Source: Planctomycetota bacterium | Lineage (GTDB): Bacteria; Planctomycetota; B15-G4 | Direction of reading: 5' to 3' | Assembly (NCBI GenBank): GCA_029259745.1 | Contig: JAJDEO010000034.1 | Coordinates: 1 to 64,000 of the forward strand | DNA: 64,000 nucleotides | Shown here: positions 50,241 to 58,176 of the stretch, piece after piece | How positions within the stretch are numbered: position 1 is the first letter of the stretch | Layout of the letters: every line of letters starts with the position of its first letter | The notes under the pieces: generated by a model | The model's database searches: none | What the model saw: the letters and a program-made list of their open reading frames with translations, nothing else | Told to the model about the DNA's origin: nothing | Translations under genes and position numbers: made by a program

Positions 50241-50467
50241 TGCGTGTCACTCAGGCGCAGGTCGACGGCGGCACCATTGAGCGCACGGGTGCCCACGAGT
50301 TTTTGGCGGACGCATCCGACTTGGGAATCCCGCCAGGGCCTCCGCCACGCAAGATCGAAACGGACATCGGGAACGGGAAAGACTTCTGGCTGACTGAGCG
50401 GTGGGAGTGGGGTTGGGTCTACATGCAGATCGCGGGATGCGTGATGCTCAGAGTCCAAAACGACTGA
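50240..50467 (+). CDS. Small Trp-rich protein
   Basis: 75 aa, TGATG overlap. Ends WEWGWVYMQIAGCVMLRVQND. Unknown. Confidence 0.5.
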   Translation: MRVTQAQVDGGTIERTGAHEFLADASDLGIPPGPPPRKIETDIGNGKDFWLTERWEWGWVYMQIAGCVMLRVQND

Positions 50468-50487
50468 GGGCAGGCAGACCAAGGTAG

Positions 50488-50532
50488 TTGCGCGCGTGGC
50501 TGCGTCGACTATACTTAGTCGCATACGTGCGA
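50488..50532 (+). promoter_or_regulatory. Promoter with downstream operator-like repeat
   Basis: TTGCGC, 16 bp, TATACT (50510-50515), then AGTCGCATACGTGCGAGC, an imperfect version of the palindrome at 51293. It serves the gene at 50643. Confidence 0.6.
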
Positions 50533-50642
50533 GCAGCAGGCCGACTGCGCTCGCCGACAAAAGACCAGGCCCATAAGGGTCAAATCACTCAGGTCAGTGG
50601 CGGCGTAGAGTTGCCGAGACCACCTAGATGAAAGGCAGTACC

Positions 50643-51260
50643 ATGACGACTGTTTCAACAAACCCTAGCGCACTGCTGGGCACTCTCTTGATCAGCATGG
50701 GCGCGGGGTCACACACGGTAGGTGACATCCGCAAGGCGGCTATCCAGGACGAGGTCCTGGACATGCTGGGCTTGGACGAGGGCACGCCGGTCAAGCAGCT
50801 CGACAAGGAGCTGCGTCCCTTGCTCAAGCAAGCCGTCGAGGACGGAAAGGTCGGGTCCGACAAGACGCGCTTCACGGCTGTGTCGAAGGACGGGACGGCA
50901 CCCAAGGGGGCAAAGGTTCCTGCGAAGCGCACTGTGCGCGTCCAGGGCACGGGGACGTGGCGCGACGGCAAGATGCCCCGCGTGATCGCCAAGTGGGAGG
51001 CGTGGGCAAAGGACTTCCACAAGCGTGTGGTCGAAGACCCGCGCATCGACAGCCGCCATGAGTTCACGCACGACGAACTCTGCGAGCGTTGGGAGGCTCT
51101 CCACAAGGACGGTAGCAGCGTGAACGAGCGGAGACTCTTCAAGGAGCTGCGCGATCAGCACCCCGCAGAGGCGGATGCGTCCGACGAGTCGGAGCCGTCC
51201 AAGAAGAAGATGTCCAAGGGCAAGGGCAAGTCGGGCGACGTGAAGACCGAGGCCGCATGA
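50643..51260 (+). CDS. Protein with WRDGK / SVNER domain (paralogue A)
   Basis: 205 aa from ATG 50643 (an ATG at 50628 is also in frame). A central domain (VQGTGTWRDGKMPRVIAKW, WAKDFHKR, THDELCERW, SVNERRLFKELR) is shared with the gene at 58748. The N-terminal 80 residues look like a small helical regulator domain (SHTVGDIRKAAIQDEVLDML); the C-terminus is Lys-rich (SKKKMSKGKGKSG). DNA binding is likely from the basic tail but unproven. Confidence 0.7.
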   Translation: MTTVSTNPSALLGTLLISMGAGSHTVGDIRKAAIQDEVLDMLGLDEGTPVKQLDKELRPLLKQAVEDGKVGSDKTRFTAVSKDGTAPKGAKVPAKRTVRVQGTGTWRDGKMPRVIAKWEAWAKDFHKRVVEDPRIDSRHEFTHDELCERWEALHKDGSSVNERRLFKELRDQHPAEADASDESEPSKKKMSKGKGKSGDVKTEAA

Positions 51261-51292
51261 GCGGCGACAAGGTGCTTCACTGAGCGGGAAAT

Positions 51293-51322
51293 AGTCGCAC
51301 GTGTGCGACTAGGGGATATACT
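51293..51322 (+). promoter_or_regulatory. Promoter with perfect operator palindrome
   Basis: AGTCGCACGTGTGCGACT (51293-51310) overlaps the -35 region (TCGCAC) and spacer; TATACT lies at 51317-51322, 16 bp after. It serves the gene at 51383. The clearest repressor-type site in the window. Confidence 0.7.
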
Positions 51323-51382
51323 GAGGGGAGACGAGCGCCGACGTGGTGATCGTGGGCAGACACAGTTCTACGGAGTAGATCA

Positions 51383-51787
51383 ATGACGACGTGTGTTGAA
51401 TGTGAGACTGAAGTACCATTTCTTTATGGGCGACGGCGACTAGGGGATCGCGCATCGCTGTGCAGCGCGTGTTTCGCGGACAAACACGGCGAGTTCAAGC
51501 CCAGCACAGAACTCAAGGTTCGCGTGAGTGCGCACGGGACAGAGCCCCTGCACTGCATGAGTGGGACGGGCAAAGAGGGGCTTCTTGAGCTTGCGTCGGA
51601 CGCGATCAAGGCGCTTGACCAGCTCGTCGAGTCGATGCGGCAGGCATACCCTCACCTCCGCGACTATCAGGGGGATAAAGAGACCTGGTTGCGGGACAGC
51701 GAAGAGCACTACGCCCGCGTGAGGATCGCGAGAGAGCTGAAGGAACGCTACATCGCTGACATGCAGCACCTGGCGGAGTGGGACTGA
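51383..51787 (+). CDS. Zinc-ribbon protein
   Basis: 134 aa. CVEC and CSAC in the first 35 residues form a zinc ribbon; the rest is helical (SMRQAYPHLRDYQGDKETWL). First gene after the palindromic promoter. Unknown function. Confidence 0.65.
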   Translation: MTTCVECETEVPFLYGRRRLGDRASLCSACFADKHGEFKPSTELKVRVSAHGTEPLHCMSGTGKEGLLELASDAIKALDQLVESMRQAYPHLRDYQGDKETWLRDSEEHYARVRIARELKERYIADMQHLAEWD

Positions 51788-52269
51788 TGGGAACCATTCT
51801 CGACGAGTTTGACTACCAGTCTTCGCTGGAACAGTTGGCGAGCAGTGTCGCGGAAGAAGTGCGGGACGGGTTCGCCCTTCAGACGAAGCTGGAAACCGCA
51901 GTCTTCGGGAGCGGGTGGACGTCATACCTAGACCGCGCGCGCTTGGTGCTTGAGTACACGGGCCACCCTGACGCGATTTTCAGCGAAGTGTGCACCGGAT
52001 TCTTGCCGGACGCCTTTGCGACGATGCGCGAGTTCACGCTGATGGCTGCGCGTTGCTCGATGCTGCTCGACCTTCAAGCCGAGTATTCCGAGCAGTTCGA
52101 TGAGGACGGAGAGCCTCGGCTTGCCGAGGACCCTCATCAGTGCCCGCCTGGTGGGCACGACTGGTACGACGGTGGGCCAGAGACCGGTCCTTGCGAGCCG
52201 CATTGTGCGCGCTGCGGTGCGGTCCCTGATGGATTCGATACGACAACGGAGAAGTATCATGGGAAGTGA
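51787..52269 (+). CDS. Protein with C-terminal CxxH-type zinc motif
   Basis: 160 aa, TGATG overlap. Helical N-terminal part, then CPPGGHDWYDGGPETGPCEP and CARCGA at the C-terminus, a pattern common in small phage proteins with an HxW then CxxCG. Unknown. Confidence 0.6.
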   Translation: MGTILDEFDYQSSLEQLASSVAEEVRDGFALQTKLETAVFGSGWTSYLDRARLVLEYTGHPDAIFSEVCTGFLPDAFATMREFTLMAARCSMLLDLQAEYSEQFDEDGEPRLAEDPHQCPPGGHDWYDGGPETGPCEPHCARCGAVPDGFDTTTEKYHGK

Positions 52270-52672
52270 GCACGAAGACCCTGTCTTCGGCAAGGTCATC
52301 TTTTCTTACACCCGCGCGCAGGCGATCGAGGACGGCGTGCTCAAGGACGTGACGGAGTGGGCTGGTTCTAACGCCATCCTTGGTGGTGGCTTTATATGCC
52401 CGGTTGCTTTCACAGCAAAGCTGTGGAATGCCGTCCAGTCGATCCCGGCGAACAGGTCCGATCAAGACGTACGCGGTCGCGCGCATGACGTGATCTGGAT
52501 GGCCCTGGTGGCTGGGCGGAAGTGTTCGACTGCAACCGAGGTCATCTTCCAGGTGATTCTTCCCTACGTCGGATCAGATCAGTCTGAGCAAAACTTGCGC
52601 TTTGTGGTTGGGCCCGGCGACTCGGAAGAGATGGTCGTAACAATCGGTTTCGAGGAGGACGAGGGATGGTGA
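52259..52672 (+). CDS. DUF6573-like conserved protein
   Basis: 137 aa, overlapping the upstream gene by 11 bp. FGKVIFSYTRAQAIEDGVLKDV followed (in part) by GFICPVAFTAKLW matches a small family found widely in phages and plasmids, function unknown. Confidence 0.7.
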   Translation: MGSEHEDPVFGKVIFSYTRAQAIEDGVLKDVTEWAGSNAILGGGFICPVAFTAKLWNAVQSIPANRSDQDVRGRAHDVIWMALVAGRKCSTATEVIFQVILPYVGSDQSEQNLRFVVGPGDSEEMVVTIGFEEDEGW

Positions 52673-53280
52673 GTCTAGGCGGCATGTCGCCGGAGGACTT
52701 TCTGGGCATGCAGGCCATGCTCTTGGATGCCCGCACGTGGATTGAAGACGTCATCAAGGCGATGGACGACGTGAGGCACGCGCCGGATCGTGGTTCTGAC
52801 GAGGCGTCCGGCATTGCACGAGAGGTGCTTCGCATCTTTGGCAACCCGGACGACCCCCGTTCTAATGGGCGCGCGCTTTACGCAAGCGACGTTCACGGGT
52901 TGATGCGGAGCGCGAAAGTGTTTCTACAGAACAGAGGAGAGGAGTCTTTGGAACATCCAACACCAGACGGCGTCCCACGAAGGATGCGCTCGGCCATCAT
53001 CTCGTACTTGATACGCGGCGTTGATCCGGGAGGGTTCTTGGGTGCGGTTCTGCGAAATGACCTGGCGGACGCCTTCAGTCGCGCTGACGCTGAAAACGTG
53101 GGGTGCATGAAGCACTACGCAGCGTTCTTGTACTCAGTCTGCCCTACGAACGCGCAGGGTGGGAGCGTTGATGCGTGGATCGAGGCACGGCTCACAAGGC
53201 CGCTTACGACGACCGCAATCCGATTTCCTCGAGGGTGGGGAAGGGACATCGCGGAGTGGAACTCGAAGTTCGTGGGGTGA
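52666..53280 (+). CDS. Conserved phage protein (IRGVDPGGFL motif)
   Basis: 204 aa. AIISYLIRGVDPGGFLGAVL with RNDLADAFSRADAENVG is a segment present in many phage proteins of unknown function; the N-terminal 100 residues are less conserved. Coupled to the neighbour upstream. Confidence 0.65.
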   Translation: MVSLGGMSPEDFLGMQAMLLDARTWIEDVIKAMDDVRHAPDRGSDEASGIAREVLRIFGNPDDPRSNGRALYASDVHGLMRSAKVFLQNRGEESLEHPTPDGVPRRMRSAIISYLIRGVDPGGFLGAVLRNDLADAFSRADAENVGCMKHYAAFLYSVCPTNAQGGSVDAWIEARLTRPLTTTAIRFPRGWGRDIAEWNSKFVG

Positions 53281-53333
53281 CACACACGCTCAACGCAGAG
53301 TGTGCGTGGAGCTTCGCTAAGGAGAGGAATCCA

Positions 53334-53894
53334 ATGAACAAGTATCAACGAGCCGCGCGTCGAGCGCGAGATCAGATGTCCGCCGGGAACGGCAGGGCAC
53401 TTGCGCCCTCTGAGGCGTGTTCAATCATGATGAACGCCGCGATTGCCGTTCTGGACGAGATGGGCATTGCGGAGGCGAAAGCTCTGGAGTCAACGGAGAA
53501 AGACACCAGCCAAGAAGTCGCGCGGAAGCTCCACGAGAGATACGGTGCTCAGCTTCTTCAGGCAGAACAGGCGAGGGAAGATCTTTGCCGGAAAATCCAA
53601 GCTGAGCGCGCGGGTTCCCGGATTCTGCGAGATGAGAAACGCGCCTTGGAGAAGGTACTTCGTCAGCTGGATGTGTCAGAGAGGGCTATCTTCAGTAAGC
53701 TCCAGATTGAGCGCGAGACTTGTCGTGTCTTGCGAAACGAGAACCGCGACTTGATGGAAGACATCGAGGAGAAGACATGGGCGGCGGCTCAGCTGCTGGA
53801 TGACAACGTCACATTCATTTCCGTTCTTGTGTGGGTACTGGCGGTCTTCGGCCTGTACTTCATCGTTGATCACGTCGCGAAGCTCTGGCTGTGA
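53334..53894 (+). CDS. Coiled-coil, tail-anchored membrane protein
   Basis: 186 aa from ATG 53334 after AAGGAGAGGAA. A long coiled coil spans about 50-150 and one transmembrane helix lies near the C-terminus (ISVLVWVLAVFGLYFIV). No signal peptide. It could attach a phage complex to the inner membrane. Confidence 0.65.
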   Translation: MNKYQRAARRARDQMSAGNGRALAPSEACSIMMNAAIAVLDEMGIAEAKALESTEKDTSQEVARKLHERYGAQLLQAEQAREDLCRKIQAERAGSRILRDEKRALEKVLRQLDVSERAIFSKLQIERETCRVLRNENRDLMEDIEEKTWAAAQLLDDNVTFISVLVWVLAVFGLYFIVDHVAKLWL

Positions 53895-54091
53895 TCCGAC
53901 TCCTGAGGTGTGCAGACTGCCTTGCTGTGGGCTTGCGTAGCGACCTGTCAGACGCGTGGGAGTACGACGGCGCCGACTGGCGGCACGATTGCACACGGTC
54001 CATCGAGGAGGTTGTGGCATCCGCTGAGCGGCGCGAGCCGTCGAGCCTGGTGCGCGCGCCAATGCGGAGGCCCCTGCCATGGGAGCATTAG
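53891..54091 (+). CDS. Small protein with CADC motif
   Basis: 66 aa, GTGA overlap. LLRCADCLAVGL at the start, basic end. Unknown. Confidence 0.5.
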   Translation: MIRLLRCADCLAVGLRSDLSDAWEYDGADWRHDCTRSIEEVVASAERREPSSLVRAPMRRPLPWEH

Positions 54092-54101
54092 GCGCGTCTA
54101 G

Positions 54102-54130
54102 TCCCACGCGTGCGACTGCTGGGGTATACT
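54102..54130 (+). promoter_or_regulatory. Promoter of the TGCGACTA family
   Basis: TCCCAC, 17 bp with GTGCGACT, TATACT. CTAGTCCCACGCGTGCGACT is a damaged version of the palindrome at 51293. It serves the gene at 54188. Confidence 0.6.
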
Positions 54131-54187
54131 GATGCGATAGGCGCCGGAGCGAGCGCGAGGCGCGACAAGACCTTAGGGAGCATCAAG

Positions 54188-54448
54188 ATGGAAACGGACA
54201 AGGATAGTATCGTGCGAGCGAGTGCAAGGCGCGTTGCAGGCTGCGTGATGGATCTCATCGAGACGACGTGCGCGAGCAAGCCCGTAGGCGCGCTGACGCT
54301 GGCGGGGTTAGTTCGTGCAGACATTCACTCGAACAAGTTGGCGATGAGTCGCGCTTACGAGGACCAACTCGTGACTGTTATCTCGATCGAGACGGAGCGC
54401 GTTCTGGCGCGCTGGCGCAGCTCACCAGCCGTAGGCAGTTCGCTGTGA
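54188..54448 (+). CDS. Small helical protein (paralogue B1)
   Basis: 86 aa from ATG 54188; leader AGGGAGCATCAAG is the same as before the gene at 20068. DSIVRASARRVAGCVMDLIE and LVRADIHSN resemble DDVVKASAARVACEVLAHVE and IVRADLRWH of the gene at 59392, so the two are paralogues. Unknown function. Confidence 0.6.
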   Translation: METDKDSIVRASARRVAGCVMDLIETTCASKPVGALTLAGLVRADIHSNKLAMSRAYEDQLVTVISIETERVLARWRSSPAVGSSL

Positions 54449-54930
54449 GCAGGGCATCAAGGGAGTCTGAGCTGACCAAGATCATCGCTGACTTGCTCGA
54501 TCTGATCGACGACCTCGTTGACGATGAGGATGGTCTGGACGGCCTTGAAGACGGTGAGCTTATCGTGAGGGCAAACCAGGCAGTGTTTGGCCTCGCCATG
54601 CGCGACCACCTAGGCAAGCTACAGAGCGCAAAGGAGGAGTTCGCGGAGGCGATGCGAAAAGCTGCCCTGGAGGCGTATTCGGCCATAGAGGAGGCTGTGA
54701 AGAGAATGGGTTCACCTAAAGGCGGGGAGGTAGCGCCGAAGTACCCCCACATCGTTGTGCGCTTGATTGGGGGAGACGGCAACGCCTTCAGCATCCTGGC
54801 GCGCGTTAACAACGCGCTGTTTAAGGCGGGCGTATCCAATGCGGAGCGAGAGCGGTTTCGCGCGGAAGCGCAATCCGCCGACTACGACAATCTTCTGCGT
54901 ACCGTGATGCGCTGGGTCACGGTGAAGTGA
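54445..54930 (+). CDS. Conserved phage protein (VRLIGGDGNAF domain)
   Basis: 161 aa, GTGA overlap. The N-terminal part is helical and acidic; the C-terminal 60 residues (VVRLIGGDGNAFSILARVNN and then AQSADYDNLLRTVMRW) match a short domain common in phage and plasmid genomes, of unknown function. Confidence 0.65.
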   Translation: MSRASRESELTKIIADLLDLIDDLVDDEDGLDGLEDGELIVRANQAVFGLAMRDHLGKLQSAKEEFAEAMRKAALEAYSAIEEAVKRMGSPKGGEVAPKYPHIVVRLIGGDGNAFSILARVNNALFKAGVSNAERERFRAEAQSADYDNLLRTVMRWVTVK

Positions 54931-54947
54931 AGCGAAGAGGAGAGGAA

Positions 54948-55211
54948 ATGGAAGTTCGGTATGAGAAGACTAAAAACTCCGGCCTAGCATTCGAGGAACT
55001 GCCCACTGGGTGCATATTTCGGGCTGCGGGGGGCGGGGCAGCGGTTCCGCTGCTTATGAAATCTGCCGGTGGTCTCTACGTGGTGTGTCTCACAGGATCA
55101 TGCGCAGGCGAAGTTACCTTGAACCGTGCTTGGGGAGCGCTCGGGTACCGATACGAAATCGTCGACGCGCACCTCGTGGTCACGTCGTCTACTCTTGAAG
55201 GTGAGCGGTGA
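54948..55211 (+). CDS. Small protein, paralogue C1
   Basis: 87 aa from ATG 54948 after GAGGAGAGG. Clearly related to the gene at 55629 (FEELPTGCIFRAAGGG against YEELPPGCVFRFTCGG; HLVVTS against RLVVTS). Probably a small beta-barrel. Confidence 0.6.
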   Translation: MEVRYEKTKNSGLAFEELPTGCIFRAAGGGAAVPLLMKSAGGLYVVCLTGSCAGEVTLNRAWGALGYRYEIVDAHLVVTSSTLEGER

Positions 55212-55609
55212 CGAAGTACGTATCAGGGGAGGAGGGTGTGCTTGCCGTCATTCGGTGCTGGTGCGGCATTCAGTTCGCCATACCAGGAGTGCTTGATGCC
55301 CTACGGCACAGGCAGCACGACAACGGTCTCCAGGTGCAAGTGGTCTTCTGCCCTATGGGGCACCAGCTTGTTCCGTCAGGAGAGCAAGAGATTGACAGGG
55401 TCCGGCGTGCGCTCGCGCGCGAGCGAGCGCGGCATGAGGCAACGCGAAAGGAGCGAGATCGCGCAGAGGCTCAGAGGCGCGCTGAGAAGGCCGCTAAGAC
55501 GAAGCTGAAGAAACGCGTGGGCGCGGGTGTATGCCCATGCTGCAAGCGATCGTTCCAGAACCTGGGGCGGCACATGAAGGGTCAGCACCCTGAGTTTTCC
55601 GCATCGTAA
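55208..55609 (+). CDS. Phage zinc-finger protein
   Basis: 133 aa, GTGA overlap. N-terminal CWCGIQFAIP, central highly charged coiled coil (ARERARHEATRKERDRAEA) and C-terminal CPCCKRSFQNLGRHMKGQHP, a C2H2-like finger of the type found in many phage proteins and Ros/MucR-like regulators. Probably DNA binding. Confidence 0.75.
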   Translation: MTKYVSGEEGVLAVIRCWCGIQFAIPGVLDALRHRQHDNGLQVQVVFCPMGHQLVPSGEQEIDRVRRALARERARHEATRKERDRAEAQRRAEKAAKTKLKKRVGAGVCPCCKRSFQNLGRHMKGQHPEFSAS

Positions 55610-55628
55610 TCACTAAGGAGATTGAGGC

Positions 55629-55883
55629 ATGAAGGTCGAGCACGCAAAGGACAAGGAGCACGTCGTTACATATGAGGAACTACCGCCTGGTTGTGTGTTT
55701 CGATTCACTTGCGGTGGAAACTCTGAACATCTGTTCATGAAATCGCCGTGTGGTACGAGCTACACGCAGCTCACAGGCAATGACTGCGGCATTGTTCATA
55801 CAGTGTCACAGTCGTATGTCGCGAAGTACAAGCTTGTCGAGGCCCGCCTCGTGGTCACGAGCATCATGCCGGAGGGTGAGTGA
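55629..55883 (+). CDS. Small protein, paralogue C2
   Basis: 84 aa after AAGGAG. See the gene at 54948. The copies flank the zinc-finger gene, which suggests a local duplication. Confidence 0.6.
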   Translation: MKVEHAKDKEHVVTYEELPPGCVFRFTCGGNSEHLFMKSPCGTSYTQLTGNDCGIVHTVSQSYVAKYKLVEARLVVTSIMPEGE

Positions 55884-55957
55884 TGCAAACCTGGGACTAT
55901 GTCGACAAGGCATGCTGGGCGGAAGGACCCTGGCACAGCGAAGACCCTGCGCGATGA
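55883..55957 (+). CDS. 24-aa remnant or micropeptide
   Basis: TGATG start, ATGA end. MQTWDYVDKACWAEGPW resembles the start of longer phage proteins with a GPW-x-x-EPD motif, so it may be what is left after truncation. Confidence 0.35.
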   Translation: MQTWDYVDKACWAEGPWHSEDPAR

Positions 55958-56223
55958 CGACTAGAACGGAGATGATTACCTCATTCCCCCTGAAGAGGGG
56001 TGGTGTGCTCGCGATTTTCTCACCTATCCCGATGAGACGTGGCGATCTCAAGAGGATGGCGGATATCGCCGACAGGATCGCCGTTGATCTTGGGGGGTTC
56101 CTCGCCGTCCAGCGGCTCGCGTGCCAGTATTGCGGTGCGGTAGCGGTGTTCACTCCGTCCAGCTTGGAGGCTCGTGGTTTCGCCGATGCTTACTGCTCCG
56201 CGCAGTGTGAAGTGTCGCGATGA
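55954..56223 (+). CDS. Small protein with C-terminal Cys pairs
   Basis: 89 aa, ATGA overlap. LACQYCGAVAVF and YCSAQC form a possible zinc site. Unknown. Confidence 0.55.
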   Translation: MTTRTEMITSFPLKRGGVLAIFSPIPMRRGDLKRMADIADRIAVDLGGFLAVQRLACQYCGAVAVFTPSSLEARGFADAYCSAQCEVSR

Positions 56224-56381
56224 CGACTGACGCCGACAAGGCCGCGGCACGGTGGGTGCTCAAGCTGTCAGCGAAGCTACCCCCCGTCGACGCACTACTG
56301 GTCGCCCGCTCATGGTATGGCGAGCCGCCCTGTCAGCACAGAGCGGAAGCCCGCGCCCGCGAGGTGCTCGACGATGAGTGA
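56220..56381 (+). CDS. Small protein (53 aa)
   Basis: ATGA overlap. MTTDADKAAARWVLKLSAKL and the end EARAREVLDDE recall the gene at 31602. Confidence 0.45.
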   Translation: MTTDADKAAARWVLKLSAKLPPVDALLVARSWYGEPPCQHRAEARAREVLDDE

Positions 56382-56556
56382 GTCGAAACTGGTCACCCTT
56401 AACATGTGCGAGGGTTGTGGATTGTTGGGTATCGGAGATAGATGCCTTCAGTGCGGAAGCATTGAATCGCGGCCCGCATTAGTGGTGAGGTTGAGTCCCC
56501 CATGGTGGAAGTTCTGGGAGAGAGACCGCTTTGAGATTGTGCTTAACGATGAGTGA
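56374..56556 (+). CDS. Zinc-ribbon micro-protein (60 aa)
   Basis: CEGCG and CLQCG give a complete zinc ribbon; Trp-rich end. Starts within the upstream gene. Confidence 0.5.
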   Translation: MSESKLVTLNMCEGCGLLGIGDRCLQCGSIESRPALVVRLSPPWWKFWERDRFEIVLNDE

Positions 56557-56770
56557 CCTTGATCGCGCCCGTGAAACAGTCTGCCCGATCGGTGAGAACC
56601 GTGGTAGGCGACTCGCTGAACTTGACGTCCGAGCCCTCGAATGGCTCACGCGGGTGGCCCGGTCTTCGTGGCTTGCGCAGGCTTCTCGTCGGGTAGCGGA
56701 CGACAAGATCCAGGAAGTTGGAGACTACGACGAGGGCGAGCTTCAAGCGTGGGAAGGTGCTCGACGGTGA
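56549..56770 (+). CDS. DUF3820-like small protein
   Basis: 73 aa. ETVCPIGENRGRRLAELDVR with ALEWLTRVAR is a short form of the FGK-x-x-G ... WL pattern of DUF3820-type phage proteins. Confidence 0.5.
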   Translation: MSDLDRARETVCPIGENRGRRLAELDVRALEWLTRVARSSWLAQASRRVADDKIQEVGDYDEGELQAWEGARR

Positions 56771-56823
56771 GTGAGCAACGGCTCGTGAGTCATCGCCAGA
56801 TTGAAGGCCCGGAGGACGAATGA
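56767..56823 (+). CDS. Possible 18-aa micropeptide
   Basis: GTGA start, ATGA end (MSEQRLVSHRQIEGPEDE). Supported only by coupled starts; may be a coupling peptide. Confidence 0.25.
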   Translation: MSEQRLVSHRQIEGPEDE

Positions 56824-57020
56824 GTAGAACCTGGCACAAGAAGCGCGCCGAGAGGCATACAGGCAGTCGGCGCTTTGATCCAAGCTGTCGTCCCCATGGC
56901 GACTGCCCTTGGTGCGCATCCAACAGAGACCATAAGAGCGAGAAGAGGAGCGGGGAGTCCGTGCGAGAGAGGCTTGAGGAGTCCGTGCGAGAGAGGCTTG
57001 AGGAGGTCAAGGATGAGTAA
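56820..57020 (+). CDS. Small Cys/Arg-rich protein
   Basis: 66 aa, ATGA overlap. CRPHGDCPWCASNRDHK is a compact zinc-like motif. Two exact 24-bp direct repeats near 56957-57004 encode a duplicated SVRERLEE at the C-terminus. Confidence 0.5.
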   Translation: MSRTWHKKRAERHTGSRRFDPSCRPHGDCPWCASNRDHKSEKRSGESVRERLEESVRERLEEVKDE

Positions 57021-57084
57021 CAACAACCTATTCCTCCTTGTTCTACTTATCTGGGTAATCTACGGAGGGTTCGATGATGACTGA
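57013..57084 (+). CDS. 23-aa transmembrane micropeptide
   Basis: ATG at 57013 after GGAGG. MSNNNLFLLVLLIWVIYGGF is nearly all membrane helix. Overlaps genes on both sides. Confidence 0.45.
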   Translation: MSNNNLFLLVLLIWVIYGGFDDD

Positions 57085-57409
57085 CAGCAAGTACCCTCTG
57101 CATCGCACGGGGCAGAACGACTCCGGCTGGACTGTGTTCGAGCTGTTTGCGCTGAGGCTCTTGCCGAGCACTTTGCGCAACATCGCTGAGCGCGCGGAGA
57201 TTGAAGGCATCGAGCCGACAACACGGTTCACGTCTTCGACGTGGGCACGCCGGCTCAAGCGGCTCGTCAAGGGCGGGCTCGCGGAGGAGCTGCCGCAGGG
57301 AACGCGCAGTCATGGGCGTCCGGCGTACATTATCTACACCCCAACGCAGGCGGGTGACAGCGTCCTGAGCGCAGCCCGCAAGGCGCTTGAGTGGGAGCCG
57401 CAGAGGTAG
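57074..57409 (+). CDS. Winged-helix DNA-binding protein
   Basis: 111 aa; ATG at 57074 (GGAGGG upstream) or 57077. FELFALRLLPSTLRNIAERA, then TWARRLKRLVKGGLAEELPQ and then a wing-like RPAYIIYTPTQAG give a MarR/PadR-style winged helix. It is the last gene before the repeat arrays and origin-like region, so it may bind there (repressor or initiator-like). Confidence 0.65.
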   Translation: MMTDSKYPLHRTGQNDSGWTVFELFALRLLPSTLRNIAERAEIEGIEPTTRFTSSTWARRLKRLVKGGLAEELPQGTRSHGRPAYIIYTPTQAGDSVLSAARKALEWEPQR

Positions 57410-57411
57410 CG

Positions 57412-57603
57412 GGGCTTCTGGCCCTTTTTCATTTTGGGCTTCTGGCCCTTTTTCATTTTGGGCTTCTGGCCCTTTTTCATTTTGGGCTTCTGGCCCTTTT
57501 TCGTTTTGGGCTTCTGGCCCTTTTCCATTTTGGGCTTCTGGCCCTTTTCCATTTTGGGCTTCTGGCCCTTTTCCATTTTGGGCTTCTGGCCCTTTCTCAA
57601 AGA
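57412..57603 (+). repeat. Eight tandem 24-bp terminator-like repeats
   Basis: Period 24 bp, starts at 57412, 57436, 57460, 57484, 57508, 57532, 57556 and 57580. Each unit holds GGGCTTCTGGCCC (a 4-bp G/C stem) followed by four or five T, so each looks like a small intrinsic terminator. Differences are in the T/C run and in the last bases. A related stretch is at 58177, and single units occur at the 3' end of the - strand lipoprotein gene. Confidence 0.9.
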
Positions 57604-57660
57604 GGGACTCGCGCCCGCTCTCAAAGAGGGACTCGCGCCCGCGTCCATGTGCCCTGATTT

Positions 57661-57870
57661 GAGACGTCTCAGAATGAGAATGTCTCAAAATGAGAATGTC
57701 TCAAAATGAGAATGTCTCAGAATGAGAATGTCTCAAAATGAGAATGTCTCAAAATGAGAATGCCTCAAAATGAGAATGTCTCAAAATAAGAATGTCTCAA
57801 AATGAGAATGTCTCAAAATGAGAATGTCTCAAAATGAGAATGTCTCAGAGTGAGAAAATCCCAGGATGAG
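57661..57870. repeat. Palindromic 16-bp repeat array I
   Basis: About 13 copies of TCTCAAAATGAGAATG with G or A at inner positions. Each unit contains TCTCA ... TGAGA, a 5-bp palindrome with a 3-nt centre. Not coding in any convincing frame. Confidence 0.9.
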
Positions 57871-57879
57871 ACCAGCCCA

Positions 57880-58130
57880 CTAAACCCAAAAAACGAAAAT
57901 CCTATTTTTAGTACCGGCCGATTTTCCTGAGTGAGTGGACTGGTCTGGCGTTTTTTCCTGGAGTGAGTTCTAGGTCTGGCGATTTTTTCCTGTGCTCTTC
58001 CCACCCCACTCGAAAAAAATCTCAAGCTCTTCCATAGAGGTAGGGGACGCGCTCCAAAAAAATCCCAAGCTCTTCCATAGAGGTAGGGGACGTGCTCCAA
58101 AAAAATCCCAAGCTCTTCCTATAGAGGCGC
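57880..58130. repeat. A/T-rich segment with 43-bp direct repeats
   Basis: It starts with poly-A/T runs unlike the rest of the genome (57890-57915), then two imperfect copies of a segment with GGTCTGGCG and six T (about 57925-57990), then three copies of a 43-bp unit containing seven A and TCCATAGAGGTAGGGGAC (the last degenerate, 58009-58125). It has the look of a DNA-unwinding region. Confidence 0.8.
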
Positions 58131-58176
58131 ATGTATCAGAATGAGATTCCCAAAATGGGACTCGCGACCATGCGAG

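Noticed and set aside
57387..57709. Open frames through the 24-bp array in all three + frames
   Set aside because: The 24-bp period is a multiple of 3 and the unit has no stop, so every frame stays open; the peptides are pure repeats without ribosome sites.
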